Origin: Bacteroidota bacterium
Lineage (GTDB): Bacteria > Bacteroidota > Bacteroidia > Cytophagales > Cyclobacteriaceae
Direction of reading: 5' to 3'
DNA: 44,477 nt
Assembly (NCBI GenBank): GCA_016178785.1
Contig: JACOSO010000050.1
Location: 1-44,477 of the forward strand
Program-made: the position numbers and the translations under genes
Notes under the pieces: generated by a model
Told to the model about the DNA's origin: nothing
Databases searched by the model: none
The model's input: only the letters and a program-made list of their open reading frames with translations
Shown here: piece after piece, positions 1 through 8,230 of the stretch
Layout of the letters: each line of letters begins with the position of its first letter
Position numbering within the stretch: the first letter of the stretch is position 1

Positions 1-1041
1 ATCCACAGTTTTAGAACTCAAGGTCAGCGTTACCAATGACCAGGTCGTGCCGCCATCATCTGACATGTACAGATCGGATTTTGCCCCAGAGAGAGTGCCC
101 TCTGTTGACGCCACTATGCGATCTGTTTTTATAGGAGATATTGCTATTTCCACTCGTCCGTTTGGCGCCATGCCCCCGTTGGCCTGAATCCAAGTTGCTC
201 CATTATTGGTTGACTTGATTACTCCGACTCCGTTTTCCCCGGCATATAGAATTGAAAAATTACCCGGAGTTGCCCGTAAATCTTCCACTTTACCTGAATA
301 CACCTTGCTCCAATTGAGACCTCCATCTGTTGAAAGGTAAATACCTGAATTTGATGCCGCTAATAGATAATTCTCGTTAGCCGGATCAACGGCTATACGA
401 TTTACACTTCCTATTGCAGATGAGTTTGCCAACGTGCTCCAATTTCCTCCTTTGTCTGTGCTTTTGAATATACCCATACCATCCACACCGTCTGCATTTC
501 TAAACCCCTCTCCGGTGCCAGCGTAAATAACATTGTGATTAGACTCTGCCATAGCGAGACATGTGGTTGCCATGTTTGGTACGGAAGGTGTGATCCACTG
601 CCAACTTGTGCCTGCATCTAACGTTTTCCAAATACCCCCTGAGGCGGAACCAGCATACCATGTTTTATGAGTAGCATCATCCGGGTCAACGATAAGGCCG
701 CGCGTACGACCAGGTACATTGCCAGGGCCGCGTTCTGTGAATGCAATTACACCATTCGAATTACTTTGAATACGTGCAGCAAAGGCCCCTTTTTGCAAAG
801 AGGAAAATTGCTGTGCCTTTTGTAGTTCAATTAGCTGATGATTTTGCGGATAACCGGGTTTGTCTTCATCTGACCGAGTACGAATACCACGATGAAATTT
901 CAAAAATTCATCAGGGCCATCCTCGCGCTCTTCAAACTCTTCACCTTCCGAAAATTTTTCCCCAACCATTTCATGTCGGAAATACACTCCAAATGAAAGT
1001 GCAACCATAAAAAGCAATGTGACTACAAGAATTTTCTTCAT
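1..1041 (-). CDS. Secreted Asp-box (BNR) repeat protein, partial: 3' end lies beyond the window
   Basis: An open frame runs from an ATG at 1041 through 347 codons to base 1 without a stop. It begins with a signal peptide (MKKILVVTLLFMVALSFGVY), followed by a charged Glu/Asp-rich stretch. From about residue 138 there are regularly spaced Asp-box motifs (S-x-D-x-G-x-x-W): TLDAGTSW, STDKGGNW (~193), STDGGLNW (~235), STNNGATW (~276) and SDDGGTTW (~326). Such motifs mark beta-propellers of the sialidase, Ycf48 and sortilin/VPS10 type. The phrase ERGPGNVPGRTRGL at about 105-118 is typical of large exported Bacteroidota propeller proteins, which usually end in a type IX sorting domain; that end is not visible here. 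Substrate or enzymatic activity cannot be told; several such proteins are adhesins or scaffolds rather than enzymes. Confidence 0.85.
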   Translation of the reverse strand, partial: MKKILVVTLLFMVALSFGVYFRHEMVGEKFSEGEEFEEREDGPDEFLKFHRGIRTRSDEDKPGYPQNHQLIELQKAQQFSSLQKGAFAARIQSNSNGVIAFTERGPGNVPGRTRGLIVDPDDATHKTWYAGSASGGIWKTLDAGTSWQWITPSVPNMATTCLAMAESNHNVIYAGTGEGFRNADGVDGMGIFKSTDKGGNWSTLANSSAIGSVNRIAVDPANENYLLAASNSGIYLSTDGGLNWSKVYSGKVEDLRATPGNFSILYAGENGVGVIKSTNNGATWIQANGGMAPNGRVEIAISPIKTDRIVASTEGTLSGAKSDLYMSDDGGTTWSLVTLTLSSKTVD

Positions 1042-1152
1042 CGAGGATGGGTTAAAAAATCAAAGATAAGTAAGGAGGGTGGTTTGATGAAAGTGATCAC
1101 AGCGGAAGAAAGTAAATCTCTGTGCCGGAATCCTTTCCAGTTTCCTTTCAGC

Positions 1153-1524
1153 TTATTTTGTTTGAACTATGTATTTATTTAAATCTATAACTTTGGAGTA
1201 GTCTTCAGGATTGTAATCCTTCTTCACTATGCCAGGCGTACGCATTTCCTTGATTTGCATGTCGCTCACCCAGCTAACTGTGCCTCTTATTTTTTCTTTT
1301 GTAACAACCTTATTGTCAGAAAGCCTGATGATAATGTAGTGGGTATTTCCTTCCTGTTCAAGGTAAGCAAGAGCAAAAGTCTTTGAATTATTTTTTGTTG
1401 TCGCTGACTTTTCACCGATCTCCTGTTTTACGATTTTCTGTAAAGCATCATCATACTGAGTCTGGCCTTTTGAAGAGGGCTTACACGCGCAGAACAGGAG
1501 CAAAACAATTACGAGTGCTCTCAT
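1153..1524 (-). CDS. Small predicted lipoprotein, function unknown
   Basis: 123 residues. The N-terminus MRALVIVLLLFCACKPSSK is a lipoprotein signal with the probable lipidated cysteine at residue 14, so the product is likely anchored in a membrane facing the periplasm. The mature part (about 110 residues) is hydrophilic, with a beta-rich pattern around residues 45-80 (FALAYLEQEGNTHYIII). I do not recognise a family. Its ATG overlaps the stop of the upstream gene in an ATGA arrangement, so the two are almost certainly co-transcribed and translationally coupled. The partner is an exported protein of uncertain function, so this may be an accessory lipoprotein for it; that is inference. Confidence 0.7.
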   Translation of the reverse strand: MRALVIVLLLFCACKPSSKGQTQYDDALQKIVKQEIGEKSATTKNNSKTFALAYLEQEGNTHYIIIRLSDNKVVTKEKIRGTVSWVSDMQIKEMRTPGIVKKDYNPEDYSKVIDLNKYIVQTK

Positions 1525-2792
1525 GTTTTCTGCTTCTTTTTCTTGGCAGCAGGAAAGAGGATATTATTCAGAATAAGACGGTAGCCTGCTGAGTTGGGGT
1601 GAAGGTTAAGGTCAGTTGGTTCTTCATACACATTGTGTTGGTAATCTTCAGGATCGTGCCCGCCATAGTAAGTCCAAAAGCCTTTGCCTAAAATACCATG
1701 AATGTACTTGGCCTCGCTGATCGATTTTGTTTCTGCCATGATTACAACTTCAGGCTTGATCAATTTCTTTTTAAAGCCTGTGGTTTGCCCATAAAACCCC
1801 TTGATCTGTTTCTCATGATTTTGTGTAAGCATGGTAGGTATAGGATCCCATTTAGCGGAAAACTGGAATAAGGAAAAGTAATCGTTGCCCTGCACTAAAC
1901 CGCGTTCAGGAAAATTATTGTCAATATCAGAGAATTCATATTGATAAGGATCTCGTGAAAGATGAAAATTGGTAAATGCCAGTGTGTTTTCAAAGTTCAG
2001 CTTTTCTTGTGCCCGGGGATCAGCAGGGTCACCGTCATACATGTGCTCACAGATGTCCAATCCGTCAGCTGCAAGAGCAATGTCAAAAGAATCTGTTGCG
2101 GAGCACATAGCAAATAAGAACCCTCCACTAGCTACAAAGGCTTTGATTCGCTTTACTACTGCCAGTTTAAGCTGAGATACTTTATGAAAGCCAAACTTGC
2201 GCGCTGTCTCTTCTGCTTCCCGCTGCTGCTCAATGTACCATGGGTAATTGGAATAGGTTGAATAAAATTTTCCGTATTGGCCCGTGAAGTCTTCATGATG
2301 CAAGTGAAGCCAATCGTATTTGGGAAGGGATTCGTTCAGTACTTCGTCATCGAAGATCACGTCATAAGGGATTTCTGCATAGCTGAGCGAAAGAGTAACA
2401 GCATCGTCCCAGGGTTGTTTTGATTTGGGTGAGTAAACGGCAATACGCGGGGCTTTTTCCAATTTCATGATGTCGTAATTCACCGCGGGGCTGGCAATCT
2501 CGTTGACGATTGCATTCACTTGAGCTTCTGATATAATTTCAAAACTCACGCCTCGTACTACAAGCTCGTTTTGGATCTTTGAACTATGCTTGCACATGAA
2601 GCTGCCCCCTCGATAGTTTAGCAACCAATCCACCTCTATATCAGATTTTAAAATCCAGTAGGCGATGCCATAGGCTTTTAAATGGTTAGTCTGCTTTTCA
2701 TCCATTGGGATGAAAATAGAGTTGGATCTGCAAACATTGGATAGTAAAACCCCCGCCAACAACAAAATCCTCGTGCTCATCGTAAAAGTCAA
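1521..2792 (-). CDS. Exported protein of the Bacteroidota family often labelled 'asparagine synthetase B'; true function uncertain
   Basis: 423 residues with a signal peptide; the start could be residue 1 or the internal Met5 (MSTRILLLAGVLLSNVCRS), which gives a cleaner signal. The mature protein begins FIPMDEKQTNHLKAYGIAYW. To my recollection databases often name this family asparagine synthetase B, but I see no N-terminal nucleophile Cys2, no PP-loop SGGxDS and no AsnB length (about 550). The central part instead has features of a GATase1/flavodoxin-like fold: RIAVYSPKSKQPWDDAV (~116), then YDWLHLHHEDFTGQYGKFY (~160) and GGFLFAMCSATDSFDIALA (~224), where the Cys follows a strand as in a nucleophile elbow. 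It may bind or process an extracytoplasmic substrate; that is inference. It is coupled to the downstream lipoprotein through an ATGA overlap. Confidence 0.6.
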   Translation of the reverse strand: MTFTMSTRILLLAGVLLSNVCRSNSIFIPMDEKQTNHLKAYGIAYWILKSDIEVDWLLNYRGGSFMCKHSSKIQNELVVRGVSFEIISEAQVNAIVNEIASPAVNYDIMKLEKAPRIAVYSPKSKQPWDDAVTLSLSYAEIPYDVIFDDEVLNESLPKYDWLHLHHEDFTGQYGKFYSTYSNYPWYIEQQREAEETARKFGFHKVSQLKLAVVKRIKAFVASGGFLFAMCSATDSFDIALAADGLDICEHMYDGDPADPRAQEKLNFENTLAFTNFHLSRDPYQYEFSDIDNNFPERGLVQGNDYFSLFQFSAKWDPIPTMLTQNHEKQIKGFYGQTTGFKKKLIKPEVVIMAETKSISEAKYIHGILGKGFWTYYGGHDPEDYQHNVYEEPTDLNLHPNSAGYRLILNNILFPAAKKKKQKT

Positions 2793-2846
2793 CTGGTTTG
2801 TAACAAAATCAAGACTTAATAGTCTTTTCTTGAACGAATAAAGGTA

Positions 2847-2854
2847 TACTTTTG
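2847..2854 (+). promoter_or_regulatory. Candidate -7 box TACTTTTG for the ABC permease gene
   Basis: The octamer matches the Bacteroidota -7 consensus TAnnTTTG and lies about 43 bases before the ATG at 2897. The -33 element (TTTG) is weak here. The wider word TACTTTTGAT recurs at two other divergent gene starts in this window (8177 and 12948), which supports it. Confidence 0.45.
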
Positions 2855-2896
2855 ATGCGGTAATCGCTACGGATAATCTCTAGAATTTGACCACCA

Positions 2897-4135
2897 ATGA
2901 ATTTACTCGAAAATATTAAAGAAGGCCTTCGATCAGTCAAAGCCAATTTGCTTCGCTCGGTGCTTACTGCCCTGATTGTGGCAATCGGCATCACTTCGTT
3001 AGTAGGCATACTTACCGCAATTGACGGGATCGAATTTTCGGTAAATGAAAGCCTCTCATCCTTGGGTGCGAACTCATTCGATATTTATTCGAAATGGAAT
3101 CGCGGTTCAGCTCAAGAAGGAGTAAAAGAGAAAGTTTTCGCTCCACTGCAACTCAATGAAGCGCAAAAGTTTATAGAGCAATATTCTTATCCATCCGCCA
3201 TCAGTTTATCTGCACGACTTACCATATTGGCAGAAGTAAAGCATGGCTCGGAAAAAACAAACCCCAATGTAAACGTAATGGGGGCGAATGAAGAGTACTT
3301 AGGCATCAAGGGACTGAATCTTGAAAAAGGTCGCAATTTTTCTACGTTCGAAATTCAGCACGGAGGAAGGGTCGCCATTCTTGGATATGAATTGAGCAAA
3401 ACATTGTACGGTGAAGGCATGGATCCACTAAATACTGTTGTTTCATTTAAGGGCGCCCAATTCAAAGTGATTGGAAAATTGAAAGAGAAGGGATCGCTCT
3501 CCGAAAATAACTTTGACAACATGATGATCATCCCCATTGTGGTTGCTAATCAGCTAGCCGCAGGTGTGGGTTTGAACTACAGACTAAATGTCGCTGTATC
3601 AGATCCTAATCAAATGGACTTTGCGATGGGCGAGGCAACGGGAGTGATGAGAAAAATAAGGAGAGATGAAGTGGGTAAAGTGAATTCATTCGAGATAGAA
3701 AAGAGCGAATCACTTGCTCAAGAAATGGAAAGTATTACCAGCGGTCTTCGCATGGGTGGTTTTGGGGTTGGATTTATCACCTTGCTGGGCGCGTCTATTG
3801 CGCTAATGAATATTATGCTTGTTTCGGTTACTGAACGAACACGTGAAGTAGGTGTTCGTAAAGCTTTGGGTGCTACGCCATTACGAATAAGACAGCAATT
3901 TGTGATTGAGGCAATAGTGGTGTGTGTTTTGGGAGGAATCGTTGGTGTTTTATTGGGGATTACCCTTGGCAATGTTCTTTCAAGGTTTGTCTTCCAAATT
4001 CAGGAATTTGTAATGCCTTGGTTCTGGATTATCATTGGAATGATTGTGTGTATTGTAGTTGGACTTCTCTCCGGATATTACCCCGCTCACAAAGCATCTA
4101 AGCTTGACCCGATCGAGTCACTAAGATTTGAGTAG
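2897..4135 (+). CDS. MacB/FtsX-type ABC transporter permease
   Basis: 412 residues in the usual architecture: cytoplasmic start NIKEGLRSVKANLLRSVLTA leading into TM1 (about residues 20-42), a large periplasmic MacB_PCD domain (about 43-285), then three C-terminal transmembrane segments (about 290-312, 340-365, 375-398) forming the FtsX domain. The loop TERTREVGVRKALGATPLRI is the signature coupling region contacting the ATPase, and the end SKLDPIESLRFE is the standard C-terminus. Members export lipoproteins, peptides or small molecules or act as mechanotransmitters. No ATP-binding subunit or membrane-fusion protein is adjacent, so its partner is encoded elsewhere. It is monocistronic, ending in a strong terminator 27 bases downstream. 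Confidence 0.9.
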   Translation: MNLLENIKEGLRSVKANLLRSVLTALIVAIGITSLVGILTAIDGIEFSVNESLSSLGANSFDIYSKWNRGSAQEGVKEKVFAPLQLNEAQKFIEQYSYPSAISLSARLTILAEVKHGSEKTNPNVNVMGANEEYLGIKGLNLEKGRNFSTFEIQHGGRVAILGYELSKTLYGEGMDPLNTVVSFKGAQFKVIGKLKEKGSLSENNFDNMMIIPIVVANQLAAGVGLNYRLNVAVSDPNQMDFAMGEATGVMRKIRRDEVGKVNSFEIEKSESLAQEMESITSGLRMGGFGVGFITLLGASIALMNIMLVSVTERTREVGVRKALGATPLRIRQQFVIEAIVVCVLGGIVGVLLGITLGNVLSRFVFQIQEFVMPWFWIIIGMIVCIVVGLLSGYYPAHKASKLDPIESLRFE

Positions 4136-4162
4136 TCTTTGTCAAAAACCATAACAGATAAG

Positions 4163-4193
4163 AAAAAAGCCCCAACGTCTTTGGGGCTTTTTT
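4163..4193 (+). terminator. Intrinsic terminator after the ABC permease gene
   Basis: A GCCCCAA/TTGGGGC stem with flanking A and T runs (AAAAAAGCCCCAA, loop CGTC, TTTGGGGCTTTTTT). Because of the A run before the stem it could also work from the other strand, where it would face the end of nothing obvious but the tRNA-Ser transcript. Confidence 0.9.
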
Positions 4194-4345
4194 GGCTTGA
4201 TAGTCTGACTCCATCCGTTTATGAAGGAATGACTGTGCAAGTCTAAAATAGATTGCCGTAACTTTTCGGAACGGCCTGGGACTATCTTCTATATTAAATA
4301 ATTGAAAATTTCTTCACAGCTCAGGACAAGGATATGTAAAATTTG

Positions 4346-4433
4346 CGGAGAGGGAGGGATTCGAACCCTCGTGGCACGAAGCGCGCCAAACGGTTTTCGA
4401 GACCGTCCCATTCAGCCACTCTGGCACCTCTCC
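4346..4433 (-). tRNA. tRNA-Ser (anticodon CGA)
   Basis: Read on the minus strand, the acceptor stem GGAGAGG pairs with CCTCTCC, with G as discriminator base. The anticodon arm ACGGT-CTCGAAA-ACCGT gives anticodon CGA (reads UCG). The T arm carries GGTTCGAATCC. A long class II variable arm (GCGCGCTTCGTGCC region) is present, as expected for serine. CCA is not encoded. About 88 nt. Confidence 0.95.
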
Positions 4434-4496
4434 TTAAAAATCCCCCAAAACTAGTATTTATGTATAGCAAGATATTTAGCGGTCTGTCTTATTTTT

Positions 4497-5024
4497 ATGA
4501 AAATAAATAATAATCTAATGAGAGCTTTTCGGTTGATTTTGTTGGTGGGTGTATGTGGATTGATGATCCTTGCCTGCTCTAAAGATAAAACTGTAACCCC
4601 TGTCGCTGACACTAATGGAGCTTTTTTAGCCGGAGCAAAAGGAGCTAGCAAAAGCTGGAAGATTTCCGCTGCCACAGGTTCGCAAAACGGTGGACAAGAA
4701 CAATCACTTTCGCTCGATGACTGTTTTAAGGATAATGTCTTCAAGTTTAGTAACAATAGCGCCCAGGATTATGAAAACACTGAAGGTAGCACCAAGTGCG
4801 TCAATAGCGACTCGATATTGGTTGAAAAAGGTACCTGGGCGTTTACTTCTGATGGGAAGACTTTGTTGATCGATGGGACGTCTTATTCCCAGCAGAATGT
4901 ATTCACTGGAATAGGTAAGCCTGTAAGCGTTCTTCAATTAAGCGATGCTACTATGAAAATCTCATTTTCCTTTACTGGTAGCAGCGGAACAATCGTTTAC
5001 TATTTAAATTTTGTCAAAATTTAG
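4497..5024 (+). CDS. Lipocalin-like lipoprotein
   Basis: 175 residues. The lipoprotein signal ends LMILAC with lipidated Cys27, followed by a short charged linker. The remainder follows the pattern of Bacteroidota lipocalin-like domains: a first strand KSWKISAAT, a segment SLDDCFKDNVFKF with a conserved Asp-Asp-Cys-x-x-Asp-Asn/Asp motif, then GTWAFTSDGKTLLID, and closing strands SVLQLSDATMKISF and TIVYYLNFVKI. Two cysteines (in DDCF and TKCV) probably form a disulfide. The protein is expected on the periplasmic or outer surface; ligand unknown. The SGNH hydrolase gene downstream starts inside its last codons, so the pair is probably one transcript. Confidence 0.75.
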   Translation: MKINNNLMRAFRLILLVGVCGLMILACSKDKTVTPVADTNGAFLAGAKGASKSWKISAATGSQNGGQEQSLSLDDCFKDNVFKFSNNSAQDYENTEGSTKCVNSDSILVEKGTWAFTSDGKTLLIDGTSYSQQNVFTGIGKPVSVLQLSDATMKISFSFTGSSGTIVYYLNFVKI

Positions 5025-5658
5025 GTTTACACTGATTGTTCTGGTTGGTGCAATTATCTTGGAAGGAAAATCTCAAAATTCAGGACTCAAATACCTTGCC
5101 CTTGGCGATTCTTATACCATTGGCGAAAGTGTGGCAGAGCATGAGCGGTGGCCTAACCAATTAGCATATAAACTGGGCTTTGCTAAGCCTTTGATCGTTG
5201 CCACTACAGGCTGGCGCACCGATAATCTCACCAATGCAATCAGCATCGCCAAGTTGAAGGGGGAGTATGATCTTGTTTCACTGCTGATCGGAGTCAACAA
5301 TCAGTATCAGGGAAAACCAATTGGTCAATATTCTATAGAATTTGAAGCGCTCCTCAATACGTCCATTCGTTTAGCGAAAGGGAATAAAGAAAATGTTTTT
5401 GTAGTCTCTATTCCTGACTATGGATTTACTCCATTCGGAATGAGAAACAAAGAGAAGATTTCTTTGGAGATTGATCAATTCAATGAAGTGGCAAAAAGGA
5501 TTTGCGCTAAGCTTAAGGTCAACTACATCAACATTACGGATATTTCGCGAGAAGCGTTAAATGATAAGTCTTTAGTTGCACCTGACGGATTGCATCCTTC
5601 GGGAAAGATGTATGCCCTGTGGGCTGCGCGAATTGCGGAAGTACTTAATCTGAAATAA
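5011..5658 (+). CDS. Exported SGNH/GDSL hydrolase
   Basis: 215 residues with a predicted signal peptide (FRFTLIVLVGAIILEGKSQN). The block I nucleophile motif is ALGDSYTIGES, with Ser in GDSY; block III is LIGVNNQYQG (Asn); block V is DGLHPSGKMYA with the catalytic Asp and His. Length and motifs fit a serine esterase/lysophospholipase-type hydrolase; substrate unknown. The start appears to be TTG at 5011, overlapping the upstream stop by 14 bases. I chose it because it gives the complete signal peptide and no in-frame ATG exists before the catalytic block. The 3' end overlaps the convergent PAP2 gene by 14 bases. Confidence 0.85.
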   Translation: MSKFRFTLIVLVGAIILEGKSQNSGLKYLALGDSYTIGESVAEHERWPNQLAYKLGFAKPLIVATTGWRTDNLTNAISIAKLKGEYDLVSLLIGVNNQYQGKPIGQYSIEFEALLNTSIRLAKGNKENVFVVSIPDYGFTPFGMRNKEKISLEIDQFNEVAKRICAKLKVNYINITDISREALNDKSLVAPDGLHPSGKMYALWAARIAEVLNLK

Positions 5659-6226
5659 TTTCCTTCTCATTTTTTCGATCCAAAATCCATTTTGAAAGCC
5701 GAAAACCAATCCATCCGCTTCCAAACCCTACAATCGCCCCAACAATGATGTCAGCCGGATAATGAACGCCTAAATAAATCCGCGTGTAAGTCATCAATGC
5801 GGCCCACAAAAATATCCACGCCACCCATCGATAGAATGGTTTGAGTACGAGCCATACAAAAAGAGCTGTGCCAAAAGTATTAGCCGCATGGCTTGATGCG
5901 AAACCATACAACCCACCTCGGTAGTCATTCACTAAGTGCACCAATCCTGTAAACGCTGGTTCATGAGAGGGCCTAAGTCGTGCAAAGAAAGGCTTCATCA
6001 AAGAAGAAGTAATCTGGTCTGCCAACAAAATGGTAACACCTGCGCCAAGCAATACATACCATCCCTGTTGCTTATATTTCTTGAAGACCAGAAAAATCAA
6101 GAGGGCGTATAATGGCAACCAGAAAAATGTTTTCGTGATATAAAACATCACGGGATCTAAAAGGGGATGATGGAAACTGTTCAGGAACAGAAACAGTTTT
6201 TTGTCTGATTCGATGAGCGATTCCAT
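5645..6226 (-). CDS. PAP2 (type 2 phosphatidic acid phosphatase) family membrane protein
   Basis: 193 residues, five or six transmembrane segments. The three phosphatase signatures are in order: KPFFARLRPSH (motif 1, K-x6-RP), GFASSHAANTFG (motif 2, SxH), and RIYLGVHYPADIIVG (motif 3, R-x5-H-x3-D). These enzymes dephosphorylate lipid phosphates such as undecaprenyl pyrophosphate, phosphatidylglycerophosphate or a lipid A phosphate, facing the periplasm; which one cannot be decided here. The gene begins two bases after the stop of the histidine kinase gene, so both are on one transcript. It ends convergently into the SGNH hydrolase. Confidence 0.9.
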   Translation of the reverse strand: MESLIESDKKLFLFLNSFHHPLLDPVMFYITKTFFWLPLYALLIFLVFKKYKQQGWYVLLGAGVTILLADQITSSLMKPFFARLRPSHEPAFTGLVHLVNDYRGGLYGFASSHAANTFGTALFVWLVLKPFYRWVAWIFLWAALMTYTRIYLGVHYPADIIVGAIVGFGSGWIGFRLSKWILDRKNEKEIISD

Positions 6227-6228
6227 TC

Positions 6229-8091
6229 TTACAATACAGGTGTTTCAATGAAACTTTCTATCCATTCCACAGCTTGACCGTTGTCGGCAAAGAATTTTAT
6301 TTCGACTCCGTATCCCGCTGCAATCTTTTCCAACCGACCAAAATATTCTTTATTGTATTGATTGTCACGATAAACCGTGGCAATTTTGCGCAGTCCATAT
6401 CGCATTGCTTCAGGCATCATGGTGGAAATGACCCACTGCTGATCTTCTGGATTGATTGAGCCTCGATCACTAAGATCAGAAATCCAGAATGGTGTGCGGT
6501 AAGTTCGTACGATATCAACACACTTCATAAATGTAAACCTGTACTCTTTACTTGACACCTGGCCCTTCCAACGTACAGTAGTGCAGTTGATTCGAGCATT
6601 GTAAATTACCGAGGCAAAATCACTTTCATAAACTACTTGCCCCTCAACCCGCGTAGGCTCCTTAAAGCTCACTTTGAAAGTAGAACCTACATTGAGTTCA
6701 CTTTGTACTTCTACACTTCCGCCTAGTGATTCTATCTGAAGTTTCACAAGATACAGTCCCAAGCCCTTGCCATCGGTATGGGTGTGGAATCGTTTGTAAA
6801 GACCAAATACATTTCGATCATTTTGATTTAAATCAATTCCGAGTCCATTGTCTGAAACTTCGAGTACGGCACCATCGTCCGAACGAGCTGTTTTGATTTT
6901 CAGAATCAGAGCGCGATCGGGTGATCTGTACTTGATTGCATTGCTGGCAAGATTGTAAAGGACGCTTGTAAGAATTGGCCGCACAGTGAATACCATCGGA
7001 GCTTGACGAAAATCGGTCTCAATGTGCATGTCGGGCTGAACAAATGTCGACAAACTTCGAAGCAAGTTGCTCCACTCTTCCTGAAAGAAAACTTTTTCGC
7101 GAATGCGAAAAATATCATTTCGTATATCGATGATCTTACCAAGATCACGAATTACTTCGTCAAGTTCTTTGGCCGATTGGGCAACCATCTTCACTAGTTC
7201 AAGCTGTGCTCCTGTAAGATCAGCCAAATCTTTTTCCATCAAGTTCGTTAGTCCCAATAATCTTGCCAACGGTCCGCGCAAGTTGTGCGAAATGGTATAT
7301 GAAAATTGCTGGAGCTCGTGATTGTATTTAATCAGCTCGTCATTTGCATTAGTCAATTCTTTATTGCGTTCAACCAATTCTGACTGTAGATCAGATTGGA
7401 TGACCAAGAGCCGTTCCTTCTGCTTTTCGATAAGTGCATTTGCCTGTATCAATTGATCCTGTCGGGCCATCAACTCACCTGACTGAGATTTGATTTCAGT
7501 ATTCCGATAGGCAATCTCTTTGTTGGCTTTATTCAAAAATGAAATGAGTATCTCATTTTCACTTTGGGCTTTATCGCTCAAGTTCTTCTCAAAAAGAAAA
7601 CAAAAAAGTATAAAAATGTAAGAGGTGATGCTGAAAAAATTGGCCGTGAAGAAGTACTGCTTTCCGTCTCCTACCAAATCCTCGTACCCAACGTCCATGA
7701 AATTAAAGATGGGATCAAGAAAAAAGAGAAAAAATGCACTAACCGTAAGGGCACAAATCAAAAGCGCTTTTTCCTTGGTTTGAACCACAAGCACCGGAAT
7801 GACCAGGCACGCGACAAGAAAAAATCTCACATCCAAATAATTGAATATCCGTATGGTTTCAGCGTAAAGAATTTTGTTGAGGACTGACAGAGCCACAATA
7901 GTAACAGGCGGAAGCGAGCATGCAAGCCATCGGCTGGCGAATGTTAAATTCGCCTTGTTAAATAGGATTGGCGTAAGATAGATTACCGCAGCAATCGATA
8001 CGAGAAGAGAATACGTTGTGTCTTGCCAATGGCGAACGGCAAGAATAATTGCAATTAAGAACAGCAAAATCGAAATCAGGTTGGTGATCAC
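6229..8091 (-). CDS. Membrane sensor histidine kinase with C-terminal STAS/SpoIIAA-like domain
   Basis: 620 residues, probable GTG start giving MITNLISILLFLI. Residues about 1-170 hold several transmembrane helices. A coiled coil follows (about 170-260, rich in E, Q, N, K). The HisKA dimerisation helix contains the phospho-acceptor His near 269 in SYTISHNLRGPLARLLG. The HATPase_c domain has N box NLASNAIKYRS, DNGLGID and GKGLGLYLVKLQIESLGGSV. After the kinase ends near residue 480 there is a further 140-residue domain (VVYESDFASVIYNARINCTT to AVEWIESF) that resembles SpoIIAA/STAS-like folds. No response regulator is adjacent. The PAP2 gene follows after two bases, suggesting a membrane-related output. 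The C-terminal domain assignment is inference. Confidence 0.85.
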   Translation of the reverse strand: MITNLISILLFLIAIILAVRHWQDTTYSLLVSIAAVIYLTPILFNKANLTFASRWLACSLPPVTIVALSVLNKILYAETIRIFNYLDVRFFLVACLVIPVLVVQTKEKALLICALTVSAFFLFFLDPIFNFMDVGYEDLVGDGKQYFFTANFFSITSYIFILFCFLFEKNLSDKAQSENEILISFLNKANKEIAYRNTEIKSQSGELMARQDQLIQANALIEKQKERLLVIQSDLQSELVERNKELTNANDELIKYNHELQQFSYTISHNLRGPLARLLGLTNLMEKDLADLTGAQLELVKMVAQSAKELDEVIRDLGKIIDIRNDIFRIREKVFFQEEWSNLLRSLSTFVQPDMHIETDFRQAPMVFTVRPILTSVLYNLASNAIKYRSPDRALILKIKTARSDDGAVLEVSDNGLGIDLNQNDRNVFGLYKRFHTHTDGKGLGLYLVKLQIESLGGSVEVQSELNVGSTFKVSFKEPTRVEGQVVYESDFASVIYNARINCTTVRWKGQVSSKEYRFTFMKCVDIVRTYRTPFWISDLSDRGSINPEDQQWVISTMMPEAMRYGLRKIATVYRDNQYNKEYFGRLEKIAAGYGVEIKFFADNGQAVEWIESFIETPVL

Positions 8092-8176
8092 GATGTTTCT
8101 TTTCTCAGAATTGGATTGTTCGGCCGTTGTGCCTGTGGTGAGGATATGGAGTAAGGTCTTTCTCAGAAAGTATTTT

Positions 8177-8184
8177 TACTTTTG
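8177..8184 (+). promoter_or_regulatory. Candidate -7 box TACTTTTG for the flavoprotein gene
   Basis: It matches TAnnTTTG, 46 bases before the ATG at 8231, within the divergent region shared with the kinase operon. The same region carries the direct word TTTCTCAGAA twice (8101-8110 and 8159-8168); the second copy forms the dyad CTTTCTCAGAAAG just upstream of the box and may be an operator. Confidence 0.45.
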
Positions 8185-8230
8185 ATTTTAAGGCAAATAT
8201 CCTAAAATTTAGAGCAAATTCATTTAGTCT

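Noticed and set aside
7564..7887. 107-residue Lys-rich plus-strand frame opposite the histidine kinase
   Set aside because: It is antisense to the transmembrane and coiled-coil coding region and has no start context or domain.
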